From positions 1 through 64,000 of the forward strand of contig NZ_JACJST010000022.1 in NCBI RefSeq assembly GCF_014698305.1: a stretch of 64,000 nucleotides of DNA, read 5' to 3'. Positions 35,231 through 43,192 of this stretch are shown piece by piece. The position numbers were made by a program, and so were the translations under genes. The notes under the pieces were generated by a model. The model saw only the letters and a list, made by a program, of their open reading frames with translations. It did not search any database and was not told the origin of the DNA. The number at the start of each line of letters is the position of its first letter. The first letter of the stretch is position 1. The DNA comes from Anabaena lutea FACHB-196. Lineage in GTDB: Bacteria > Cyanobacteriota > Cyanobacteriia > Cyanobacteriales > Nostocaceae.

Positions 35231-36604
35231 ATGATCGATAGAATCATTACAGGACGTTACAAAATCATCAAAAACATAGGAAAGGGTTCATTTGGAACGA
35301 CTTATTTAGCCATAGATACACAAATACCAGAACCTAACGAATGTATAGTTAAGCATTTTACACCATCAAGCAAAGACCCGGAAGTATTAAAAAAAGCTAA
35401 GGAATTATTTGAACGCGAAGCTAAAACCCTCAACCAACTTGGTAAACATCCACAAATACCAATGCTTTTAGCACATATCCAAGAAAATCAAGATTTTTTT
35501 ATAGTTCAAGAATATATAGCAGGACATGATTTAACACAAGAATTACCTAATGGTGTTCCCATCAGTGAAAAGTTTGTAATTCAATTATTAAAAAATATTC
35601 TTGAAGTTTTAATAGTTATTCATGAGCAAGAAGTAATTCACCGTGACTTAAATCCAGGAAATATCAGAAGACGCATAAAAAACAAAGAAATAGTAATCAT
35701 TGATTTTGGTGCAGTCAAAGAAATCAGCACTCAATATTTAGGAAATCAACAACCACAAAATGCTACAAGCATTGGTACTCCTGGATATAGACCCAAAGAA
35801 CAAACTGATGGAAATCCAGTATTTAGCAGTGATATTTATGCTGTAGGGATGATTGGTATTCAAGCAATTACAGGAATACATCCTATAAATTTATCTGTAG
35901 ATAGTCGCACGGGGAAAGTGATTTGGCGTAATGATATTAAAGTTAGCAATAAATTTGCAGATGTGTTAGATAAAATGGTGAGTTATCATCATCAAGACCG
36001 TTATCTCACCGCTAAATCAGCTTTAACAGCATTGGAAAGCATCTCACATACAAAATGGAAATTACCTAAAATTAATCCTCTTTTTTGGAAAGTTACATTT
36101 ACAGGATTAGTAATGACAATTGCTGTTGTTTTATTTCTTAACCGTCGTCTTCCTGAATGTGGAGGAAAATTAGCAATTTATCAAAATACTGAATATAATT
36201 TGAATATTAAATATCCCGAATGTTGGCAAAGAGACGAATCAGCAGAACCATTTTCAGGGAAAATATTGACATTAATTCAACCTCAAGAAAATGCCAAGTT
36301 GATTATTAGCATTTCTCCATATTCAGGAACATTAGATAATTATCAAAAACTGCATATCCAGGATATAGAAAATCATTTAGAAGCAGCAGATATAATTGAA
36401 CAAGGTACACATATTGTCGATAATAAACCAGGGAGAACAATAATTGCTACTGGTAAAAATGGTGATGAAAATATCAAAAATTTTTATGTCATGACTTTGC
36501 GAGGAAATAAAGCTTATTTAATTACTTATTCCGCAGCAATAGCTGATTATGATAAGTTTTTACCAACAGCAGAAAAGATGATTCAATCATTAGAACTTCA
36601 GTAG
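35231..36604 (+). CDS. Serine/threonine protein kinase with membrane anchor and extracytoplasmic PsbP-like domain
   Basis: A 457-residue Hanks-type kinase. The glycine loop is GKGSFGTT, the ATP lysine K41 (CIVKHF), the catalytic loop HRDLNPGN (137-144) and DFG at 158-160. The loop lysine usual in HRDxKPxN is replaced by N141, which may lower activity. A membrane helix lies around 286-306 (FTGLVMTIAVVLFL). The C-terminal ~150 residues resemble PsbP/Mog1-type domains (YNLNIKYPECWQRD). I chose the ATG at 35231, nine bases after an AGAGGGG, over the GTG at 35222. Confidence 0.88.
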   Translation: MIDRIITGRYKIIKNIGKGSFGTTYLAIDTQIPEPNECIVKHFTPSSKDPEVLKKAKELFEREAKTLNQLGKHPQIPMLLAHIQENQDFFIVQEYIAGHDLTQELPNGVPISEKFVIQLLKNILEVLIVIHEQEVIHRDLNPGNIRRRIKNKEIVIIDFGAVKEISTQYLGNQQPQNATSIGTPGYRPKEQTDGNPVFSSDIYAVGMIGIQAITGIHPINLSVDSRTGKVIWRNDIKVSNKFADVLDKMVSYHHQDRYLTAKSALTALESISHTKWKLPKINPLFWKVTFTGLVMTIAVVLFLNRRLPECGGKLAIYQNTEYNLNIKYPECWQRDESAEPFSGKILTLIQPQENAKLIISISPYSGTLDNYQKLHIQDIENHLEAADIIEQGTHIVDNKPGRTIIATGKNGDENIKNFYVMTLRGNKAYLITYSAAIADYDKFLPTAEKMIQSLELQ

Positions 36605-36658
36605 GTTGGGTTAAGAGGATGTCTGAGAAGTATCAGAATTGATCAAGATCCCCCCTCA

Positions 36659-36711
36659 CCCCCCTTTCCAAGGGGGGATAAATTACTCAAAGTCCTCCTT
36701 TTTAAGGAGGA
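36659..36711. repeat. Two adjacent perfect hairpins (CCCCCCTT.. and TCCTCCTT..)
   Basis: CCCCCCTT/AAGGGGGG (36659-36677, loop tcc) and TCCTCCTT/AAGGAGGA (36693-36711, loop ttt) stand in the convergent gap between the kinase gene and the Uma2 gene. They are part of a dispersed repeat family and can end transcription from both sides. Confidence 0.7.
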
Positions 36712-36802
36712 TTTAGGAGGATCTACAAGTGTTAGATACCACACGAAAAAGTTTTCAGATATCCTCTAAGGAACAAAACCCAACATCCATTTTCAATGGT
36801 AG

Positions 36803-37462
36803 CTAAATTGTATCTGGGTCAATATTTAATTCCCGCAATTTTGCTGCTAAACTTTCTGCGGTTTCTTCTGGTGTGGGAACTAATTTCCCTGCTGGTGTAA
36901 AATAGCGTAATAATCCTTCATGAATTCCCAAATATAATCCTAGTTGTTGACTCCATAAATATCCTTTTTCATTTGCTTCTAGGGGTTGATATTTACCATC
37001 TAATAAATGAAAACCTGCAAATTCTAATGTATAGGGGTCAAACCAAAAATAATCCGGTGTCCGAAAAGTATCTTGATAAAGTTGTTTTTTATATTCTCTA
37101 TCTGTTTTTGCTGTTGTTGGTGAGAGAATTTCTAAAATTACATGAGGATATTTACCATCTTCTTCCCACACTACCCAACTTTTACGGGTTTTGCGTTCTG
37201 TTCCTAAGACTACAAAAAAATCAGGACCTCGGAAATATTCTGATTTTTTTTGGTTAGGACTATAGTAAATACTCAGATTTCCCGCAGCATAGAAATCATT
37301 TCTATCTTTCCATAACCATTCTAAACATTTTAACAGTAATATTATTTGTCGTAGATGTAGTTCTGTTTCCACGGGAGGTTCATCACTATATAAATCACTG
37401 GGAGGAAAAATTATATCTTCAGAGATGTTTTGTTCAGATGCTAATTCTTGAGTAATCATCAT
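36803..37462 (-). CDS. Uma2-family (DUF820) endonuclease-like protein
   Basis: A 219-residue member of the large cyanobacterial Uma2/DUF820 family with a restriction-endonuclease-like fold. Characteristic segments are RGPDFFVVLGT (the conserved PD), VILEILSPTTAKTDREYK (E and D of the active site), LYQDTFRTPDYFWFDPYT and the C-terminal TPEETAESLAAKLREL. DNA or RNA targets of the family are unknown, and dozens of paralogues are usual per genome. It appears complete. Confidence 0.88.
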   Translation of the reverse strand: MMITQELASEQNISEDIIFPPSDLYSDEPPVETELHLRQIILLLKCLEWLWKDRNDFYAAGNLSIYYSPNQKKSEYFRGPDFFVVLGTERKTRKSWVVWEEDGKYPHVILEILSPTTAKTDREYKKQLYQDTFRTPDYFWFDPYTLEFAGFHLLDGKYQPLEANEKGYLWSQQLGLYLGIHEGLLRYFTPAGKLVPTPEETAESLAAKLRELNIDPDTI

Positions 37463-37499
37463 GATATGATACCAAGTCGTTATTTGTTTATCTTAACAT

Positions 37500-37690
37500 T
37501 TTAATTGTCTGAATCAGGATTTACAGGATTTAAGGATTTACAGGATTTTTATTGTCTGAATCAGGATATCCAGGATTTTAGGATTTACAGGATATGATTT
37601 TTAAATTTCTTGTTTTCCTTTGCGTCTTTTTTTGTCTGATAGCGTAGCGCAAGCCATATCAGGATTTAAGGATTTACAGGATTTTTATTG
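37500..37690. repeat. Dispersed 'tcaggat-ttacaggat' repeats, block 1
   Basis: Repeated units of tctgaatcaggat, ttacaggatt and ttaaggatt fill this part of the 37463-38046 spacer. The same family occurs at 37895-38042, 39672-39895 and 40110-40300. An embedded gatagcgtagcgcaagc piece (37637-37653) is another dispersed repeat. There is no gene. Confidence 0.8.
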
Positions 37691-37704
37691 CTTGAATATT
37701 CCTC

Positions 37705-37840
37705 AAAAACCCCTTGACATTTTTCTAGTTTAGGTTATCATTAAATTTATAGTGGGAATCTGTGTCGGCATATAGGGTCAGATTTAAAACTCACAGAGTC
37801 ATAAAAAACAATCAATATCAAAAATCCTGGTAAAAAGATA
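37705..37840 (+). repeat. ~135-bp inverted repeat, left copy, carrying a promoter-like sequence
   Basis: This segment is about 93% identical by eye to the reverse complement of 39952-40086, with nine differences including one gap. It contains TTGACA (37714-37719), a 16-base spacer and TATCAT (37736-37741) on the plus strand. That would drive transcription towards the 3' end of the protease-TPR gene, which lies on the minus strand. The two copies enclose that gene. Confidence 0.85.
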
Positions 37841-37894
37841 TCCAAATTCTGTTTTCATTCTCCTGAAGATTAATAAATAAAGTGAGAAATCCGG

Positions 37895-38042
37895 GTAAAA
37901 TCCTGTAAATCCTAAAATCCTGTAAATCCTGATTCTGACAGAATGTAATATTAGGTTTCACGCAAAGACGCAAAGGAAAACTAGAAATTTAACAATCACA
38001 TCCTGTAAATCCTCAAATCCTGGACATCCTGATTCAGACAAA
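37895..38042. repeat. Dispersed 'tcctgtaaatcct' repeats, block 2
   Basis: Several copies of atcctgtaaatcct and atcctgattc(tg/ag)aca are in reverse orientation to block 1. The array reaches within five bases of the protease-TPR stop codon. Confidence 0.8.
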
Positions 38043-38046
38043 AATA

Positions 38047-39657
38047 CTATTGTTGTAATTGTCTAATTCTATTCAAAGCATCTTGATAATCTTCATTCTT
38101 ACCTTGTTGTTGAGACAATTTAGCTGATTGCTGAAAGTCAGATATTGCTTGAAATGTATTCCCTAATTGAGAATAGGCATTTCCCCTATTGTAGTAGGCA
38201 TTGGCATAGTTAGGATTAATTTTAATAGCTTGGTTGTAATCTGCTATTGCACCTTGATTATCTCCTAACTGACGACGGACAGTTCCCCTATTGTAGTAGG
38301 CTAAGGCAAAGTTAGGATTAAGTTTAATAGCTTGGTTGAAATCTGCTATTGCACCTTGCTTATCTCCTAAATCAGAACGGACAGTTCCTCGGTTGATGTA
38401 GGCATCGGCATAGTTAGGATTAATTTTAATAGCTTGGTTGTAATCTGTTATTGCACCTTGCTTATCTCCTAAATCATCACGGAAAACTCCCCGGTTGCTG
38501 TAGGCTTTGGCATAGTTAGGATTAATTTTAATAGCTTGGTTGAAATCTGCTATTGCACCTTGCTTATCTCCTAAATCATCACGGGCAAGTCCCCGGTTGT
38601 AGTGGGCTATAGCATCGTTAGGATTAATGTTAATAGCTTGGCTATAATCTGCTATTGCACCTTGATTATCTCCTAAAGCAGAACGGACAACTCCCCGGTT
38701 GTAGTAGGCTTGGGCATCATTAGGATTAATGTTAATAGCTTGGTTGTAATCTGCTATTGCACCTTGCTTATCTCCTAAGTCAGAACGGGCATTTCCTCGG
38801 TTGTAGTAGGCTTCGGCATAGTTAGGATTAATTTTGATGGCTTCATTATAAGCAACTATAGCTCCTTGCTTATCCCCTTTTTTTTGCTTATCCAAACCTA
38901 ACGCAAAATAATCATCAGCAGAACCTAAAACCAAATCCAAATCATCATCAGCACCCCCACCTCTAGGTTTAGCAGTTACACCGGTTGAAAGCCTGATAAA
39001 AGTATTAATAGGAATACCAGCATATCTATTTAAATTCCTATTTTCAAACTCATCACCCCGGCCATGAATACCTATCAACTCTCCTTGCTGGTTTAACACT
39101 GGTCCCCCACTCATACCCCTGAGAGTCTGGTTAGTATAAACCAAGTTATAACCACCATCCACAGTCACCTGTTTAGCATTAGCGGAAACTTCCCCATTAA
39201 AACAGTCATAAAGCGGAATAGGAATACTACCAGTTTGGGGACGAAAACCACCCACATAAACATTATCCCGACGTTGCACCACATCAGAATTACCAAACTT
39301 AGCAACTTGATAACTTCTATTACTGCTAAACTGCACCATCGTTAAATCTACCGCAGTTCCCAGAGGCTTGATATTCTGCACATTAATGGGATAACGTTGT
39401 CCATCTGGGGTGAAAATGGTATATCTTAAATTCTGATCTCGGAAATTATGAAAAGCAGTGAGAACAGTATAAGTATTGCCATCTTTTTTGATTAAAGTTC
39501 CCGAACCATTGTATTTACCATTATCAATTAAAACGGTGATTTTTTCGGCTATTACATCTATTTCTTTACTGCATGATAAACCCTGTCCTGTAGCTGGTTG
39601 AGTCAGGGTGAGGGAGGTGAGGATAAATAAGGTGGGAAGAGTATATTTATAGTGCAT
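38047..39657 (-). CDS. Secreted trypsin-like serine protease with eight C-terminal TPR units
   Basis: A 536-residue protein. A signal peptide (FILTSLTLTQPATGQG) leads into a trypsin-like domain (~30-225) with H70 (VLTAFHNF), D104 (AVDLTMVQF) and S183 (RGMSGGPVLN), so the triad is complete, though the usual TNAH/TAAH is TAFH. A linker (PRGGGADDDLDLVLG) is followed by eight near-identical 34-residue TPRs (~250-520) of the pattern AYYNRG-x6-LGD-QGAIADYNQAI. The DNA therefore has 102-bp tandem repeats. It probably acts in the periplasm, with TPRs recruiting substrates. It shares its surroundings with the COP23/protease pair upstream. Confidence 0.9.
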   Translation of the reverse strand: MHYKYTLPTLFILTSLTLTQPATGQGLSCSKEIDVIAEKITVLIDNGKYNGSGTLIKKDGNTYTVLTAFHNFRDQNLRYTIFTPDGQRYPINVQNIKPLGTAVDLTMVQFSSNRSYQVAKFGNSDVVQRRDNVYVGGFRPQTGSIPIPLYDCFNGEVSANAKQVTVDGGYNLVYTNQTLRGMSGGPVLNQQGELIGIHGRGDEFENRNLNRYAGIPINTFIRLSTGVTAKPRGGGADDDLDLVLGSADDYFALGLDKQKKGDKQGAIVAYNEAIKINPNYAEAYYNRGNARSDLGDKQGAIADYNQAININPNDAQAYYNRGVVRSALGDNQGAIADYSQAININPNDAIAHYNRGLARDDLGDKQGAIADFNQAIKINPNYAKAYSNRGVFRDDLGDKQGAITDYNQAIKINPNYADAYINRGTVRSDLGDKQGAIADFNQAIKLNPNFALAYYNRGTVRRQLGDNQGAIADYNQAIKINPNYANAYYNRGNAYSQLGNTFQAISDFQQSAKLSQQQGKNEDYQDALNRIRQLQQ

Positions 39658-39671
39658 ATTATTATTTTTAT

Positions 39672-39895
39672 TTTATCAGAATCAGGTGGTTATCGAGCGT
39701 TCACGAAGTGTGTCGAAGACAAGTCGAGATGATGTCCAGGATTAAAGGATTTATGGCTTTAGCTTGCGTGACGACGTAGGAGTCATACGCCACGCTACGC
39801 GAACAGGATGTGATTGTTAGATTTATGGTTTTCCTTTGGGTGTTTTTTGTCAGAATCAGGATGTCCAGGATTTCAGGATGTTCAGGATTTTAGGT
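39672..39895. repeat. Mixed dispersed repeats upstream of the protease-TPR gene
   Basis: Units of tcaggat, gtccaggatt and tttcaggat are interrupted by two palindromic pieces, gttcacgaagtgtgtcgaa (39700-39718) and cttgcgtgacgacgtaggag with cgccacgctacgcgaa (39762-39807). No gene is seen in 39658-39951. Confidence 0.7.
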
Positions 39896-39951
39896 TACAG
39901 ATTTTTGACTTAATTTATTATTCTTTAAAAGGAGGAAAAAAAGAATGTGAC

Positions 39952-40086
39952 TATCTTTAAACCCGGATTTTTGATATTGATAGTTGTTTATGACTGTGTG
40001 AGTTTTAAATCTGACTCTATATGCCGACACAGATTCCCACCATAATTTAATGATAACCTAAACTAGAAAAATGTCAAGGGGTTTTT
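39952..40086 (-). repeat. ~135-bp inverted repeat, right copy, with promoter for the protease-TPR gene
   Basis: Inverted copy of 37705-37840. On the minus strand it carries TTGACA, a 16-base spacer and TATCAT (boxes at about 40072-40077 and 40050-40055), reading towards the protease-TPR gene whose start is at 39657. This copy is therefore the likely promoter, leaving a long (~380-base) leader full of repeats. Confidence 0.8.
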
Positions 40087-40109
40087 AATAACATTTAGAT
40101 AAAAAAATT

Positions 40110-40300
40110 CCTAAAAATCCTCAAATCCTGAATATCCTGATTCTGAGAAATAAAGACCCAAAGTCAAACCATAAATTCAACAATTACATCCTGTAAATTC
40201 TCAAATCCTGGATGTCCTGATTCTGAGAAATAAATTCTGACTTTTGACTTTTGACTTCCTGAAGGGTGTCCTGGATATCCTGACTCTGACAAATAAAATC
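40110..40300. repeat. Dispersed 'atcctgaatatcctgattctgag' repeats, block 3
   Basis: Copies of atcctcaaatcctg(g)a and tcctgattctgagaaata lie between the inverted repeat and the end of the next protease gene. No gene is seen in 40087-40327. Confidence 0.8.
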
Positions 40301-40327
40301 ATCAATATCATTTTACATTATGGTGAG

Positions 40328-41188
40328 TCAGAGACTCAAGTTTACATTCCCAGTCTCAGACTGGGAACGAGAATTTTTAATGTTTAGTTTTTCTATGGGT
40401 ACAGCCCAACTTAAACGGATGATTTGTTGATGTAATGTTTCTGTTGTTGGTGTACCATCAATATATGTTGAGGGAGTATCCCAAATTGGATAAGCGTGCA
40501 TTCCATTGACACCGACTAACTCACCTTGTTTATTTAATAATGCTCCCCCACTCATGCCTTTTTCTAGTTGGTTTGTATATCCTATTTGATATCCTCTTTC
40601 TAAGGCTTTTTCTAACACCAAAGCTATTTTCCCAGTCGTTAATACTAGTTTTGGAACTGCGCTTTCTTCGTTAGCTGGGAAACCCGCAACAAATACTTCA
40701 TCCCCTGTTTTCGGTTGTTTACCAATAGTTGCTACCGAATACCCTTTGCTAGTAGAAAATTCCAAGATTGCTAAATCATATTTTGCCAAGTTCGCTTTTT
40801 TCGATACTTTGGCTTTATAAACTTTCCCATCTGGAGTTACTATTTTATAAGGTGGTTCGTCTGCTTCTAAAACATGAGCATTGGTTAAAACAGTATAAAT
40901 ATTACCTTTTTTGTTCAGCAAAATTCCTGAACCTAAAAACTGCGTTGATAGCACTTTTACAGTAATAGCTGCTGCTTGCTGTTTTAACTGGGTTTGGAAA
41001 AGTTCAGTTATGGGTTGATCAATACTCGCATTTTCAGCATAAACACACAGGTTAGCGGTTGACGCTGGAAGCATGATAGATAAACCACTAATACAAATGA
41101 TTAATTTGATGATGGTATGTAGAGACGTTCCATGGGTAGGGATTCTCGTCTCTACATTATTGGTAATCAGATATTTATTTTTGCTCAC
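40328..41188 (-). CDS. Exported trypsin-like serine protease
   Basis: A 286-residue protease with a signal/anchor segment (residues ~26-46, IIKLIICISGLSIMLPAS) and the triad H105 (TNAHVLEAD), D138 (YDLAILEF) and S213 (EKGMSGGALLN). The start is a GTG at 41188, overlapping the COP23 gene by 14 bases, so translation is probably coupled. Residues ~11-23 are encoded by a palindromic dispersed repeat (gtagagacg...cgtctctac), so the native N-terminus may have been rebuilt by repeat insertion. The product probably works in the periplasm on the same targets as the TPR protease. Confidence 0.87.
   Translation of the reverse strand: MSKNKYLITNNVETRIPTHGTSLHTIIKLIICISGLSIMLPASTANLCVYAENASIDQPITELFQTQLKQQAAAITVKVLSTQFLGSGILLNKKGNIYTVLTNAHVLEADEPPYKIVTPDGKVYKAKVSKKANLAKYDLAILEFSTSKGYSVATIGKQPKTGDEVFVAGFPANEESAVPKLVLTTGKIALVLEKALERGYQIGYTNQLEKGMSGGALLNKQGELVGVNGMHAYPIWDTPSTYIDGTPTTETLHQQIIRLSWAVPIEKLNIKNSRSQSETGNVNLSL
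41119..41156. repeat. Palindromic repeat GTAGAGACG...CGTCTCTAC inside the protease N-terminus
   Basis: A perfect 9-bp inverted repeat, gtagagacg and cgtctctac, with a 20-base interior containing ttccatggg. This is a common cyanobacterial intergenic repeat, here found within coding sequence. Confidence 0.75.
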
Positions 41189-41699
41189 CTGCTAAATTAT
41201 TCAAATAAATATCAAAATCAAACATAATATCTTCAGGATCACCATTTTGAGTCTCAATATTACCAGCGGCTAAAGCATTCTGATTAAATAGTCTATTAGC
41301 TATGGCTTTCCTATTTGCACCTTTTTTGAGGGTAAATAATAAATTACTGTTGTTGCAGACTGTATTAGAATCACTTCCAGAGCAAATTACAGGTAGCTTG
41401 TTAACTATGCCAGAGGATATTTTTCTCAGTGTACCATTATCATAATTTCTCTGAAATCTTGATGATACTTCGTAACACCGATTTTTGGGATTATGAGGTG
41501 CGGGAAAGTCTGTAGATGTCCATTTCATCACTCTGTATCTTCTCCCATCTTCTGTCCGGGCAAAGGTGAAATATTCACCGCCACTTCTGTCACAATAGAA
41601 TGTAGTGCCTCCAGCATAACTGGGTTGAGAGATGGTTGCGGTAGTAGCTACTGCCATCAAAGATGCGAAAATAAAGGTTGTTGATAATTTGTATTTCAT
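41175..41699 (-). CDS. COP23-domain secreted protein
   Basis: A 174-residue exported protein. After a signal peptide (FIFASLMAVATTATISQPSYA) comes the COP23 domain (circadian-oscillating polypeptide, PF14218) with TFYCDRSGGEYFTFART, VMKWTS, CYEVSSRFQRNYDNG and PVICSG. COP23 was named from a membrane-associated Cyanothece protein that cycles daily; its biochemical function is not known. I chose the ATG at 41699 because it gives a clean signal peptide; an ATG at 41738 would add 13 residues. Two-gene operon with the protease downstream. Confidence 0.85.
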   Translation of the reverse strand: MKYKLSTTFIFASLMAVATTATISQPSYAGGTTFYCDRSGGEYFTFARTEDGRRYRVMKWTSTDFPAPHNPKNRCYEVSSRFQRNYDNGTLRKISSGIVNKLPVICSGSDSNTVCNNSNLLFTLKKGANRKAIANRLFNQNALAAGNIETQNGDPEDIMFDFDIYLNNLAGEQK

Positions 41700-41750
41700 T
41701 AGGGGTTTAAATTGTACTGTATCAATATCCTCTAACATTCATAGTATAAA

Positions 41751-42548
41751 TTAGCAAGATTGCAAAAACAAGACGTGTAGGGTATCTTGCCAGTTAATCT
41801 GCAATTGCATATGTGCATTACCGCTATTGATCGCAATTTCTACCCAACCGTGACTACCAACTAAAGCTAAGGCTTCCCCAACTTGTACATCACTGTAGGT
41901 TTCACATCCTGGTATTGTTAAATCTGCTACATTTACCCTCCAGGTTTTCCCTTGTACATAACTTTCGGGAATGTTGCTGACTAAGTTACCAAAGTGGTCT
42001 ATATATTGAATACAGCCTGCTACACCTGTAGTTGTCTCGTAGCATTCGCCAATATCTAATTTTACCAAGGTTGCAGGATTGATTTCCTTTCCTAATTCTT
42101 GCAAAGATACACCACTTGCTAGATGCGCTGCTACTGGTGCAAAGATATCTCTACCATGAAAGGTGCTGCTGGGTTGGGATGTGCGCCAATAGTTAAGATT
42201 TGTAAGCTCTACTGCTGTAATAACCTGATTTTTGCTGGTTATGCCACTAAAAATGCCGTTATCGGGGCCAACAAGAAAACCTTGAGCTAATTTTAGTGCG
42301 ATCGCTCTCCTTTGACTACCCACCCCCGGATCTACCACTGCTAAATGTACTGTATCAACGAGGAAATAGGGATAAGCATTCATCAAGCAAAACCTTGCTG
42401 CGGCGACGTTTTGGGGAGGAATTTGGTGCGTCAAGTCTACTAACTTCAAATCTGGATTAATTTGAGCAATAACACCCTTCATTACCCCAACATACACATC
42501 GTTATTGCCGAAATCGCTCAATAAAGTCAGGATTTTTGATTGGCTCAT
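41751..42548 (-). CDS. DUF62/SAM hydroxide adenosyltransferase-type protein
   Basis: A 265-residue member of the DUF62 family, characterised relatives of which split S-adenosylmethionine to adenosine and methionine using water or hydroxide, related to fluorinase and chlorinase. Hallmarks are LLSDFGNNDVYVGVMKGVI at the N-terminus, VVDPGVGSQRRAIAL and GPDNGIFSG, with FHGRDIFAPVAAHLASG and DHFGNLVSNI. The SRR/GSQRR arginine and the early aspartate of the conserved triad are present. The ATG at 42548 replaces a TTG five codons upstream. Confidence 0.92.
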   Translation of the reverse strand: MSQSKILTLLSDFGNNDVYVGVMKGVIAQINPDLKLVDLTHQIPPQNVAAARFCLMNAYPYFLVDTVHLAVVDPGVGSQRRAIALKLAQGFLVGPDNGIFSGITSKNQVITAVELTNLNYWRTSQPSSTFHGRDIFAPVAAHLASGVSLQELGKEINPATLVKLDIGECYETTTGVAGCIQYIDHFGNLVSNIPESYVQGKTWRVNVADLTIPGCETYSDVQVGEALALVGSHGWVEIAINSGNAHMQLQINWQDTLHVLFLQSC

Positions 42549-42600
42549 TTGCTGATGAAACAAGGCTTGACTATTAATATATATTTTAATATAATTTTCT

Positions 42601-42614
42601 GTAACAACAGCTAC
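42601..42614 (+). promoter_or_regulatory. NtcA-binding site (GTA-N8-TAC)
   Basis: GTAACAACAGCTAC is a perfect match to the NtcA consensus GTA-N8-TAC. It lies 60 bases upstream of the small PirA-like gene. A -10-like TATAAC at 42631-42636 is somewhat closer than the usual 20-24 base spacing, so the promoter class is uncertain. NtcA activates nitrogen-limitation genes in cyanobacteria. Confidence 0.6.
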
Positions 42615-42673
42615 AAAATATATGTTATGTTATAACTGCATGACATAAAAATAAACATAAAGGAGTTATGGCT

Positions 42674-42829
42674 ATGAGTAGCAATAGACTAGAAGCAGTT
42701 CAAAAAGCGGAAGAAGCACACAGACAGAACATTCAAAAAAGTCTAGAACATCGCTTGGAAGTAGCTAGAGCTAAGTCTGACGAAAAGCTAGTTCGACAGT
42801 TGGAAGCAGAGATGGCTTCTTATCGCTAG
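42674..42829 (+). CDS. pirA: 51-residue PirA-like protein (PII-interacting regulator of arginine synthesis)
   Basis: A short gene encoding 51 residues, starting MSSNRLEAVQKAEEAHRQNI and ending RQLEAEMASYR, a single charged helical protein. The AGGAG at 42661-42665 is eight bases before the ATG at 42674, which decides it over the ATG at 42668. Length, helical charge pattern and the NtcA site upstream match PirA of Synechocystis (ssr0692, also 51 residues), which binds PII and relieves N-acetylglutamate kinase activation. The homology is recalled, not searched. A terminator follows 38 bases after the stop, so it is monocistronic. Confidence 0.6.
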   Translation: MSSNRLEAVQKAEEAHRQNIQKSLEHRLEVARAKSDEKLVRQLEAEMASYR

Positions 42830-42866
42830 GATTAAGTTTTCAAAGTTCATAGTTGTGTTGTGTGTA

Positions 42867-42888
42867 AACCTGCGTGAGCGGGTTTTTT
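42867..42888 (+). terminator. Intrinsic terminator of the PirA-like gene
   Basis: AACCTGC (42867-42873), loop GTGA and GCGGGTT (42878-42884) form a 7-bp stem with one G-U pair, followed by TTTT. Confidence 0.8.
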
Positions 42889-43013
42889 GTTGAGCTTTTT
42901 TTTGAGTAGATTCGGTGCAAAAAAACAAAGTACGTAAATTCTGCTTCACAGGGTTTAAGTAAAGAGCTTCTATCAGGGGTCTAAATCTTTGTTACAAAAC
43001 TTAATTATATATT

Positions 43014-43107
43014 CCTAACGAAACGGTCGGCACTATTACGTTGGCGTAGCCTGCTGTAAGCACTATTACGTTGGCGGTAGCCTGCCGTAGGCACTATTAC
43101 GAATTAT
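43014..43107. repeat. Dispersed 'ttggcggtagcctgccgtaggcactattacg' repeat
   Basis: It starts with cctaacgaaacggtcggcac (the reverse of 8651-8670) and is followed by two ~36-bp units, both with the actattacgttggcg core. The rest of the 42889-43192 spacer has no gene. Confidence 0.85.
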
Positions 43108-43192
43108 TTTATCTGGAGATAGATATTTTTGCTAAACCTTTTGTTTAAAATCCTTAATTTAGAATTGAATTATTTGATTTGGGGAGCGGGCT

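Noticed and set aside
37500-38042. CRISPR-like array of 'ttacaggatt' units
   Set aside because: Unit length and spacing vary, the 'spacers' are themselves repeat fragments, and there are no cas genes nearby.
38150-38900. 102-bp direct repeats as a noncoding satellite
   Set aside because: They are fully explained as TPR codons of the protease gene in an open frame.
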